A stretch of DNA of 64,000 nucleotides, taken from Antedon mediterranea (Eukaryota > Echinodermata > Crinoidea > Comatulida > Antedonidae). Of this stretch, positions 45,601-56,700 are shown piece after piece; the stretch's first letter is position 1, and every line of letters starts with the position of its first letter. The notes under the pieces are model-generated. The model worked only from the letters and a program-made list of their open reading frames with translations. It ran no database searches and was not told where the DNA came from. The stretch is taken from positions 37,745,795 to 37,809,794 of the forward strand of contig NC_092670.1 of assembly GCF_964355755.1 (NCBI RefSeq), given 5' to 3'. A program made the position numbers and the translations under genes.

Positions 45601-48507
45601 TTACCCCCTATCTAGGGAGTCGCACATCCATCAGCCGACAGTGGGTTTCCTGCTATTGTGACTCCTTGGCCAAATAAATAAAGGTATTTAAAAAAGGAAT
45701 TTAATTATTTCTTCACAGAAAAAAGGCAGTGGAAAAGACGTCGTAGAATTGACAGACGCCAACTTTGATGAGTTAGTTTTGGGCAGTGAGGACCACTGGC
45801 TTGTGGAGTTCTTTGCACCATGGTGTGGTCACTGCAAGAATTTAGCCCCTGAATGGGAAAGCGCTGCCACCGAGCTTAAAGGAAAGGTCAAGCTTGGAGC
45901 ACTTGATTCTACCGTCCACACAATAGTGGCTGGAAAGTATGGAGTAAGTACAACAACAGATGTACAATTTATAAGTCTTATTACTGTATTATTATTAAGC
46001 TCTGTGATGTGCCCATATATGGACATGATGATGTCATATCACTACCCATACTTGGTCATATCACTACCATATTTGGGCACATCACATTTTTTTTGTCAAA
46101 CTAGTTTAATAGTGAAGACATAGCTTTAGAGATATTGTAGAGATAATAGCACTAAAGGTTGGTTGTTAACATCCTTGCTTACTAATTCCAGGGTCATTTG
46201 TTCAAATCCTCGGTATGGTATTTTTAGATTCTTAAAACAAACTACCCATAATCTATATACAGTAATAAGCATTAACACCTATTTTTGGAGAAGTTTCTTC
46301 ATTACCAAAACTTTTATCCAATTATTCTTTGAATTTAAGTCATAAATAGTAATTTTTTTTTTCTTATAATTAATAGATACGTGGATATCCCACTATTAAG
46401 TATTTCGCTCATGGCAGAAAGAATGGTGAAGCAGAGGACTTCACAGGAGGTCGTACTTCTGGTGACATTGTCAACTGGGCTATGGATAAATTTGCAGAGA
46501 CTATGCCACCTCCAGAACTTTTAGAGGTAAGGAGATGACTACAGTTTCTGGTTTATGGTGTCTCTTTCGGGCTAGAGCTAGATGTGTACACTGGACCTAC
46601 GGTTTATAGTCCTTATCCGAGAAGACTCGTTCTACCACCAGAACCATGGACCGAGTGAGCATCGAACCACTGCCGATGTTATGGATCCGTAATTACGGTT
46701 TTACTGTCTTAACCGCTCGGTCAATCTGTCTCCCCCTCTCCCTTCTTCAATTTTAGAAATTAAAATGCAGAAGAAAGGACATTAGCTCAAGTTCAGCACT
46801 TGTACCAAAAGTTTATTATCCTATTTGAAATCTGAATCTGCCACTGGTTTTGTGCTATGATCAGCACACTGGGAAAACACATCCAGCCTAAAAGCCGATC
46901 TGAAATTATATTTTTATAACTGTTTTTGTGTTTCTTTAGATTACCAGCCAAGAAGTTATGGACAAGGCCACAGCCAACCCTCTGTGCGTGATTTCCGTCC
47001 TGCCCGACATCTTGGACACCGGAGCAGCCGGAAGAAATAAGTATTTGGATATCTTAAGAGACGTGGCTGATCAATATAAAAAGAAAGGATGGGGGTACGG
47101 TTTGATATTATCTTTCTTTAGTCTTATCAAATATTTATTCATTAAAGATATATTGTCCCCATAAAACCTGAAAAATGAAGATTAATAAAATCAGAATTGG
47201 AATAGGTCATTTTGAGGTTGTAATAAAGTTATTCACTTCTGTAGGAAAAAATTTTTTTTATTTATAAAAAGACAAAAGAAATGGTTGATATTTGTATCAG
47301 TGAATTATTATTATCTGTGAAATGAATGTCTCTTGTCTCTTACAGGTGGGTGTGGACCTCTCCAGGCCAGCAGACAGCTTTAGAAGACTCGTTGGGTATG
47401 GGAGGCTTCGGTTACCCAGCTCTGGCTATTGTTAATGTTCGCAAACAAAAATTCTCAATTTTCAAAGGATCATTTGATAGAGATGGAATATATGACTTTT
47501 TAAGGTAAAAACTCTTTCTTTTTTAGTATTTTAATTTGTTATTGTATACGTTGGAACCCCTGTAAAGGTATACAAATCAAAATGTTTTTACTGCAATATA
47601 TAAATAATATGATTTTTAATTCAAAGTAGAAGCTTATGAGTCTATGATTACTAAAAATAACACATTTAAAAAAATCAACAATTTTTTAAAGCAAAATTCA
47701 AAAGTGTGGTTTTAGTTTTCATCTTCATTTTGTCGAATCAAAATTATTCCACTGCAGTTACTGCAGTAACTACATGTTTTTACTGCAATATCATATCTTT
47801 TTTATTCAATGTAGAATTTTATGAGTATGATTACTCAAAAACTCTCAACAATAAATAATTGTCTAAAGAGTAAACAAATTGTTGTTGTGGTCCTTTTAAA
47901 AATCAACGTATTGTTTATATCTATTATGTATTAACAAGTATTTGTTTATGTTTTGTTATTGCAGATCTATTTCAATGGGTAGAGGATCTACTGATAGTCT
48001 ACGTAAATTAGCAGATATTAAAGCTAGAGATCCATGGGATGGCAAAGATGGAGAAGTAAGTATTTGCCCAAATATGGTAGTGATACTGTATCCCCAAATA
48101 TGGTAGTGATATGCCCAATTATGATAGTGATATGCCCAAGTATAGTATTGATATACCCAAATATGATAGTGATATGCCCAATTATGATAGTGATATGCCC
48201 AAATATGGTAGTGATATGCTCAAATATGGTAGTGATATGACATCATGTCCATATATGGGCACATCACATTTTTTTTGTCACAAAGTTTAATCGTGTAGAC
48301 AGAGCTTTACAGTAGCTACCACCAGGGTGTGGTTGAGTTTGGTGTTTTATATTTTTATTACTGTAGTGAACAAATTTGATTTGAAATGCGGATTTATTAA
48401 GTTTTGTAATTAAAATCTTTTAAAAATTGTTTCCATAGTTACCGGAAGAAGAGGATATTGACCTTAGCGATTTTGACATGGATGACGAGGGGAAGGATGA
48501 GTTGTAA
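42684..48507 (+). CDS. PDIA6: Protein disulfide-isomerase A6 (P5), 11 coding exons, 450 aa
   Basis: ER-lumen thiol-disulfide oxidoreductase that forms and rearranges disulfides in secretory proteins. Exons: 42684-42717, 43164-43308, 43490-43547, 44408-44534, 45177-45316, 45719-45943, 46377-46526, 46940-47094, 47346-47504, 47965-48055, 48439-48507; phases close. A hydrophobic signal segment VVLVVVA lies near residues 13-19. Two thioredoxin domains carry WCGHC active sites at 60-64 and 203-207. A glycine-serine linker (about 150-168) separates them. A non-catalytic b-type domain follows, then an acidic tail with [21 protein letters not shown] at the end is the ER-retrieval signal. Human PDIA6 is 440 aa with the same domain order. 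An alternative in-frame ATG at 42702 would still leave the signal segment. TXNDC5 is excluded because only two active-site domains are present. Confidence 0.97.
44018..44113. repeat. Near-perfect 46-bp-arm hairpin, PDIA6 intron 3
   Basis: Arms centred on a single T at about 44067. The inner 26 bp (gagagcttgatttattcttat and on to acaag) are perfectly complementary, the outer 20 bp nearly so. Confidence 0.9.
44167..44305. mobile_element. Family A MITE, copy A11
   Basis: Ends aagctctgtctacactatca and gatattgtagacagagctta; close to consensus. PDIA6 intron 3. Confidence 0.9.
45362..45412 (+). mobile_element. tRNA-derived SINE head fragment
   Basis: gagtggccaagccgttaaga then cagtggaacca, the head of the SINE at 30605, broken off by other sequence. 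PDIA6 intron 5. Confidence 0.55.
45995..46128. mobile_element. Family A MITE, copy A12
   Basis: Begins ttaagctctgtgatgtgccc (outer left arm shortened), ends aatagtgaagacatagcttt. Starts about 50 bp after the PDIA6 exon 6 donor. Confidence 0.85.
46555..46725 (-). mobile_element. tRNA-derived SINE, copy 3
   Basis: Minus strand head accgagcggttaagacagta, B box tggttcgatgctc, and the same body as 30605-30865. Best-preserved head of the family. PDIA6 intron 7. Confidence 0.8.
47142..47300. mobile_element. Family D MITE, copy D3 (partial)
   Basis: Left end attaaagatatattgtcccc followed by gaaaaatgaagattaataaa; right end not found. PDIA6 intron 8, close after the donor. Confidence 0.7.
48059..48309. 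mobile_element. Family A MITE, copy A13, with about 9 internal 21-bp units
   Basis: Tandem gatatgcccaaatatggtag units with point variants replace the left half; the right end tcgtgtagacagagctttac is normal. The array begins directly at the PDIA6 exon 10 donor (gtaagtatttgcccaaatat). Confidence 0.9.
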
Positions 48508-48960
48508 AAGTAGCGCTATGCATATTAAGAGTCTGGACGGACTGGTGGCGGTGTTTATTTACGATATTTGGACATTCCTTTAGAAGGGGTTGGGATGGGT
48601 AATTTGTCCACAAGGGATGGGTTATATCTTATTTGTTATGTCATAATGTTTTAAAAGAAAATATTTTATGTGTGATAATATCATAGTGAAATATGCTTTG
48701 GCCTTTTATTGATAATATGGTAGTAATTTGACAATATTGTACTATGTATACGTTTTTACATTTTCTTAATTTGCAATTTAGGAGACTATTTGATAATATT
48801 CCTAACAGTTGGACTCTAATTATTTTCTTCTTCTATTTATTATCTTCTATACTGTATATTATTAATGTTCTCTAAATAACTTTAAAAAATAACGAACACA
48901 ATATTGTTTTATATTCTTTAGTTATGGCATTGTAGGCTTATCTTCTGTTGTGTACTTAAT

Positions 48961-48966
48961 AATAAA
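48961..48966 (+). terminator. PDIA6: Candidate PDIA6 poly(A) signal AATAAA
   Basis: AATAAA 454 bp after the stop codon, preceded by an AT-rich 3' UTR. Confidence 0.55.
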
Positions 48967-49012
48967 TCTTCCTCCAATTAATGACAACTTGTAACTAAAG
49001 ACCATCAGCAGT

Positions 49013-49157
49013 GGCGTAACAGATATGAGTGCTCGCTGGCTATAAAACCCAAGGGCCCACAGCTTATGGGGGCCCTGTGCAGTGCCCTGTGCAGTGCCCA
49101 GAAGAGGGCCACTTAGGATTCCTAAACCAGGAGCCTCAGGGCTCGCCTCTGCGTTAC
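49013..49157. repeat. Family E short repeat, copy 5
   Basis: Starts cagtggcgtaacagatatga and ends gcgttacaccactcg, the clearest inverted ends of the family. Lies just downstream of PDIA6. Confidence 0.75.
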
Positions 49158-49595
49158 ACCACTCGCTTGATCACATTTACCACTAAAGATATGTGGAATA
49201 ATTTTCTTAATTTACCTAATAATTATTGACACCATTAAAGGTTATGTTTCAAAATGGATTTTTAATATGAAACTTGAACATATTATATTCATGGTTTGGC
49301 CGGTTTCCCTCTTTCCATAAAAATCCATATCAACATTAATATAATAATATAATTATTTGTATACCGTAGGTGTCTCACAATTTTAAACGTTTCCATTATT
49401 TTGTTCGTTTGAGCGGTGTGACTTTAGTTGGAGCGATACTGGTATTTTCTTTATTCATGTAATTGTTCATGGTGTAGAATACAATACTGTAATGAAATGA
49501 TAGTATTAGTATTATCTACACAGTTCTCAGAAGTTTTGATGAAAACAAAACAATAAAAATAACATTTTCACAAATATTGCTATGCTTGTTTATTA

Positions 49596-49862
49596 TTAAA
49601 GATACATTTTTGTTGTTGAATATGCCATTTTAATAGTTATTCACTTTGACAAAAAATTGGCTCGAAAAAATTATAAAAAAAAAAAAAATGTAATTTAAAG
49701 CAAAAAATAGTCAAATTGTCTTTGTCGACATTTATTTTGAAATCATTATTTGTTTTCATGGAAGTGAATAAGTTAATTGAAACTGCAAAATAGTGTATTC
49801 AATGTCTGATTAGGCCTATATAAATCTTTATTTTTATTGATTATTGGGGACAACATCTTTAA
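49596..49862. mobile_element. Family D MITE, copy D4
   Basis: Starts ttaaagatacatttttgttg and ends ggggacaacatctttaaa; interior resembles 32528-32836. Confidence 0.75.
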
Positions 49863-50239
49863 ATTTATGAGTGAGCGCCTCACATGGTATAGGACTACAT
49901 TGCGCTTTTTGGTAGTAGTCACTCTCATACTGTAGGCCTACATTTAAAAGTAACACATCCAAATGCCAACTTCAAGTCAATGGCTACCAGATGTCTCTGT
50001 GAGACGGTTATTTGAACCAGTACCAGTGCACGTATACTGAAAACTTCGGGAAGTTGATGTTTGCAATTTCAAAATTAAAGCATTCTCGTAGAGGATGATG
50101 TCCCGACATACCTATTAGTTTTGTAAATAATGTAATCGTCACAAATTTCATGTTATCCAATTTCCTGCCTCCTCCTTTTTGTGACAGAAATGTATCGTTT
50201 ATGTCACAAACTATAATATTCATTTTGTTTTTATATGTA

Positions 50240-50480
50240 TTGATGTATTGTCCCCCTGAAAAATTTTTTTTTTTTTTTTCAAATTGGCTGCCAGTTTGGT
50301 TGAATTTAACCGTTTTTTTATTTTGTCATTTTATAACTGAAAACCTTATCTTTTCTGGTTTTTTTCTACGGAAGTGATTAACTTAGTTAAAACTCAAAAA
50401 TTGCCTATTCAAAGTCTGATTTTAATAATCTTCAGTTTTCATGGTTTTTGGGGGGACAATCGGGGGGACAACATCTTTAA
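50240..50480. mobile_element. Family D MITE, copy D5
   Basis: Starts ttgatgtattgtccccctg and ends gggggacaacatctttaa. Confidence 0.75.
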
Positions 50481-50789
50481 TCTTATAAAAACGATATTTT
50501 ACACTGAACGTTAAATTTATTCAGAAAGTTTGTTTCTTTTCATGATTTGTTTGTAATAAATATTATGTAATACAGTACATGAATGTGTTTTTATATCTAA
50601 TTGGAAATATTATCGAAAAAGGTAATCAACTACCGTTATGATGGTACTTGAATGACACGCGAACGGCACACGTGTAATAACCTTGAACCATCTTTTCAGG
50701 TTGTTTTTATAACGGATCCACTCTGAGGTAATACTAAATCTCCCGGATGTGCGATCTTTCAACCCGCGAGGATCGGAATACCGGTAGAA

Positions 50790-53700
50790 ATGGCGAAAGG
50801 TACGTAAAATAGTCTGGTTATATTTATGTTTATTGCTTGCGCTTTGCATCTAAAGCAGTGTAGAAGCATGCATAATGTAAATTGTCTTATTTTTAACTGG
50901 TTTATAGATTTGCTGAGTTTATAAATAGCATTTTATTGTATGTAACAAAAAGCTAGGCCTGCAGTTTTCGGGTTTTGTGTGTTTTCCTTGTTTGATGCCA
51001 CGTGTGACAAACGAGAGAGGGCGGGTTGTACCCACTGTGGTCCCTGTGTCTTCCTGGCAGCCAGGCCTAAGTAAAGCAAGGACTGTACACAGTATACTGT
51101 ACCATCGTCCTTCACAATGTTTGTTATCAGTTAGTACATTTAAGTAATTGATTTATGTTCTGGGACTATTAAATAATTATATAGGCCTAAATAATATTAA
51201 TAATAGTTTAATTAATAGCATGATCTAGTTTGCTGCAGAATCCTGGACCTGTATTTTTTTTTTTACGAAACAGGCTGTTCAATCTAGCTAGGCTAGCTAG
51301 CAGGCATACTGTAACCTCAGCTAGCAGTAGCAGGCATAACAATTTGTTCTATAAAATTAAAGGCTTAAATAATATTAATATACAGGTGATATACTAGGCT
51401 ACAGGACAGCAGTCTACCGATTGTTTATTTTAAACCTAAAATGATGGATGTGTTTGTTGTATGTATTATTTATTTTAGGAATTGGTTTGTTACTGCTACT
51501 AGCATTTGCCATAACTGGGCATGCTCTACGACCTATTTCAACTTTGACCTTAGAAGATCAAGCAAGACTTAGAGCAGTTTTTGAGCAGGCTCAACCCTTT
51601 ACGGACCTGGCACATGCTCACTATTCAATCCTTGGGCTTACGTTGCTCAGTGCTCCTGCTCCAAAGGTATTAACATTGATTTTAATGCTGTGCCTGTGTA
51701 TAGGATTTTGGCAGAATGAACGCAATTGATTGTTCAATTAAAAATCGGTCATGCATCCACATTTTTATTAACGCGTGTAAAAATTTTAACACCGATATTT
51801 TCGTTTAGTTAGCTGGCTTTAGTGGTGTGGTCATTTGCCTAGAGGAATGTTTTTTGGATTATACCACATCATCATCATAAAGCACTGGGCTTTGACCGTA
51901 TTATTAGAGAAATTTCCACTTTTCAAAATGTAATTAATGTGTGTTATATATGTTCATATACATTGTTATCATCCTACAGCATCATAATAGGAAGTAATTG
52001 TTGAAAAATAAGAATCTTACAATTTGCTCATTGGAAAAATGCCGGCGTAACTTTTGTTTCTTTTTTAATTGACAGGATGCTTGCACTTTTTTGAAAGCTA
52101 AAGTTGATGTTAGTAATGTACAGTCCTTGTATCATGCAACATCTGCAGCGAAAGCACTAGGTAACTGCCAGGTGAGTCACTAAACACATTCTAGAAGTTT
52201 TTTATATAATTTATTTAGCCAAATTGTCAAAGATTTCCACCAGCAAAGTCAAAAGTGGAGTTATTTTATCTTGAGAGAACAAAATTCCTGACACCACACA
52301 GGATTTGGAACTAAACTCTTGAATTGGTCGCCAAGTATCTCAACCACCAAGCTACAATGATTTACAAACTCCTTCACCCCTTGTAAAAACCTTGAATAAT
52401 TGTTTCGTTTTTTTTTTATTTCATCATATAAGACATTACAAAGGAAAATATAATAATAATAATAATAATAAGACTTAAACAGCGCACATATCCACAAAAG
52501 TGCTTTGGCACTTGTGAAAACCATGAAACATATTAAACTTAAACCTAAATACTACTGATAATTTTGACAAAAACCGAAATAAAAACAAAACCAATTGAAC
52601 CCACATCACTGCTTCCATTTACCAGCAATTTAAGGTGCATTGACCAGCCAGTATAAAACTCACAGGCGTTCTCAGTGATGTGGATATCTAGCTAAACAAA
52701 TTAAAAGCTTACAAATTGCCAAAAGCAGCCGACAGCAGATGTGTCTTTAAGCGAACTCTTGAAGACATCAGTGGACTTGCTTGAACAAAAACAACATAGA
52801 CATCCATCTCCTTATAAATTAACCTTGCATATTAATGTATGTAATGGAATAATAATTTATTTTTTCTTTGTTGTTGATAGTTAAATGCTGCCAAAGCTAA
52901 GCAAACTTTAAATACTGCCCTGAATGAGAGTGCGGATGTTCCAACACTCTTTTATGCAGTATCTGCTCTTGATAGTTTGAAATTTCCAAGTAAGTAACAT
53001 TTTCAGTATTTTAAATTTGATAACAATATTTCCAGTTTAAAACGAACAGTTCAATTCCTTGAATGGTTTTTCGAAAAAGGCCACTGGGTAAAATATTATA
53101 AATAGGGTGAATTACTATTATATTTAGAATACATTTTTACATATAAATTATTTCTTTTTTTGTTGTAGTTAATTCAGCAGATGTAGCTAAGTTTCTGAAA
53201 GCAGCATTGAAAAAAGATGATAGCCTTTTAAGGTAAGATTCTTAGAGTGAACGGAAAAGATTATATCATCACTAAGGTGTTCTTCTACGAGGCTGCGATC
53301 ATTTTAATACATTACTAAGTTTAAAATAACAAAAGAGAAAACAATACAGAAATTACATTTAAGGGTACAAAATAAAATTACACCAATAATTTTGTTAAAG
53401 TATTTAAATTTTGCATTAGTTAGAGTATTCCATAATCTAAGTTATGAAAAGTTTTTATATATTCTGTTTTGGGTTTATCCAATTTTAATACATCCTTTGA
53501 TCTTGTATGTATCTATTTTTTATATCTTATCATTCCCCTTTCTGTTCTCAAAATTCTATCTTCATCTTCATTCTTTTTAGTCAAATATATGGTCTTTATA
53601 TTGCATCTAAGTTGTCTGCAGAGACAGATGTAACAGAATATTTGAATTCGGTTGAAGATATTGCTGCACAAGCAGATGAAATAGATGATCTTTATTTACA

Positions 53701-56700
53701 GGTAACGTATTTATTTTTTATTTTGGCCGAGGGTTGGTTGCAAAAATGATAATTTAATTTATTTTTCAACAATTTAAAATGTACTGATGTTCTTTCAAAT
53801 TGTTTTTAGTTTGAAGGCGGTATCCTACCATCGGCTATGTTCATTGATGGAAGTGTTAAGATCTCAGAAAAGACAAACAAGAAACCAGCTCTGACTGAGG
53901 TGAGTACATTTAAATTCAACCATTGACTTCCAAAACAAGAAACTATAGGAATTTTGCTTAAGTCAAGATGATTAAGAAGTGTAAAACTTTATTTATCATA
54001 GCAGTTCTTTCTATCCTATCTAAAGCTCTTTGTACACTATCAAACTAGTTTGACAAAAAAATGGGATGTGCCCTTATATGGGAGTGGTATGCCCAAATAT
54101 GGTAGTGATATGACATCTCCATATATGGGCACATCAAACTTTTTTGTTACAGAGTTTGATAGTGTAGACAAGGCTTAAAGGACTTAAAGCTCTGTCTACA
54201 CTATCAAACAATGTGAGAAAAAATGAAATGAAATGCCCATATATGTACATGATGTCATATCACCACCATATTTGTGCATATCATGCCCATATAAGGGCAC
54301 ATCACACTTTTTTTTCAGACTAGTTTGATAGTGTAAGCAGAGCTTAAGATAATTTTTGCTAAGCATGTTTGATAAGCATGATACCTATTCTTTAGAAAAT
54401 CTGGTTATTATTTTATACATATTTTTTTTTAAATTTAGGAACAAGTTGTGATGGCTGGTAACTATATTCTGAGCCGAAAGACCACACAGAACGTGCGCAA
54501 TGCTTACTTGGTTGTTCTTGCCACCAAAGCCCTCTCCATTAACAAAGTAAGTGACGTAAACAAAATCTACATTTGAACTCCATCACCTTGATGAATTAGG
54601 TGAATTACGCAAACAAGAACATCTTTGAGAGGTGTTGCATATAAATATAATGTATAAATCCAAAGGCAAATTACTGAAAAAATCTCAATAGAGATACAAA
54701 TAAAATAAGCACAAAGCTAAATCAAAACAATAAAGTAAAACGGCCAGAAAAATTAGCAGAGATTTTGTGCAACACTAGCCTTTCATCAGTGCAAGTGAGA
54801 GTACTTAGGACAAGTAGAGAGTAAATATAATATACATACATATATATATTAACACATTAGGCAAAGAACATTAATTCTAAACCGCCCGGTGATATACTGA
54901 AATTTAATTAATTAATTTGAAACCATAAAGATGAGGAAATCTGTGAGAATGAGAAAAAGTCGTCCCAACATATATACATATATATATCTGTCAATCTGAC
55001 AATTAACAATATTTTCTGACCATATGTTTTCGATCACTGCTACCACTGCCAGCAAAAAAAAGTAGAAAGAAAGAAGAATAAAGAAAAGTACAAAATGAAT
55101 TTAAAGTAATTTATTGTGAATCATTTCTGTTCTTATTTGTAGTTCTTCGTTCCAGTGGGCTTTAGCCTCGCAAGCAGCATAACAGTTTCCCCAGCACAGC
55201 CTAAGATTATAGTAAGTGTTCATTTCTGAATATTTAGCCTTCATTTTGTCCTAGTTTTTCCCCTTTTTTATTCTAACTGGCTTAAAACTACTTTTATTTA
55301 TGTATATACTATCAAAGTTTATGTGACAAAAAAATGATGTGCCCATATATGGACATGATGATGTCATATCACTACCATATTTGAGCATATCACTACCATA
55401 TTTGGGCATATCACACTTTTTTTTGTCAAACTAGTGTAGACCGAGCTTAATAAGTTACGTCATTTGAATCCTGTTATCGAGAGAAAGATTTTTTTTGCCT
55501 ATGAGGAAGATTTGACCTATATGATTAATTCTTACAGGTACAAGTTACTGACCTTATGACTGGATCTATTGGCCAGCTGTCCGTTTCAACCAAATCAGCT
55601 GTTCGCAAATCGGACAGGTCTAAGCTGTTCACTGAGAAGAAACTTGCAGGAACAGCTGATAAGTAAGAAGCATTTTATTTTTTATTTTTGGGGTTGGGGT
55701 AAAATATTGTATTGTTTGATTTTGTGTAGCCACAAAACTGCTCATTGTCTTTAAGTTGTCTCGGAAGCAGATTTTGAATGCTTAAACATGATTTTATTTT
55801 TTAAATAGAACAAAGTTTGACTTGAACTTCCTGGAAAGCAAACCCGCCCCTGGCTTTTATGATGTCACATTGGTTGGTAAACTTGCAAAGCCAGACAGCA
55901 AATTCATTGGGTTAGCAGATGGCAGCATTACTGTTAAGGTTGTGACAGAGGTCATAGTTGAAGGGGTGGAGCTTCTTGTGATTGACAGGGATCAGAGTAT
56001 TGCAACCAAGACTGTGAAGTAATTTTAATATTTAATTTTGTTTAACAGTACAGTAGTTGTACTTTATAATTTCCATACATTGGTTTGCCATTTGTGCAAC
56101 ACACAGGTAATTTTTCATAAAGATAGCAGTCGACAATTTGGAAGAATAATGTTATTCTTATTCTTTATTGCCAAAAACATAAAAAAACAACAACTATAAA
56201 GTTAGGAAGTTTAGTGTTACCCTAAATCCCTATGGCTAAGAGCCAGTGTCACCATTAATCCCTATGACTCAGAGCAAGTGTTACCCTTTATCCCTATTGC
56301 TAAGAACCAGTGTTACCCTTAATCCGTATGGCTTAGAGCCAGTGTTACCCTTAATCCGTATGGCTTAGAGCCAGTGTCACCCTTAATCCATATGACTCTG
56401 AGTCAGTGTTACCATTAATCTCTATTGCTAAGAGCCAGTTACCCTTTATCCCTATTGCTAAGAGCCAGTGTTACCCTTAATCCGTATGGCTTAGAGCCAG
56501 TGTCACCCTTAATCCATATGACTCGGAGCCAGTTAATCTTTTGATTAATTTTAAATATATAACTGTTTTTTCGCAGTGTACAGCACCCAAGGAAGGTGGC
56601 ATCCCCTATAGATGCTGATTACCATCAGAACGTCATGCTTAAGTTCGTTCTCAAAGACAAAGCAACCAACAAACCAATGCCAGTCCATCAGGTAAAAATC

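Noticed and set aside
45749-46123. 124-codon open frame as a short thioredoxin-like gene
   Set aside because: It is PDIA6 exon 6 running past its donor into MITE A12.
42684-48507. Identification of the thioredoxin-domain gene as TXNDC5 because BLOC1S5 is adjacent
   Set aside because: Only two CGHC domains, a b-type domain and an acidic KDEL tail are present, which is PDIA6 architecture.
51448-51729. Separate small membrane protein starting at 51448
   Set aside because: It is RPN2 exon 2 with flanking intron. The AG acceptor at 51477-51478 and the phase with the first exon explain it.
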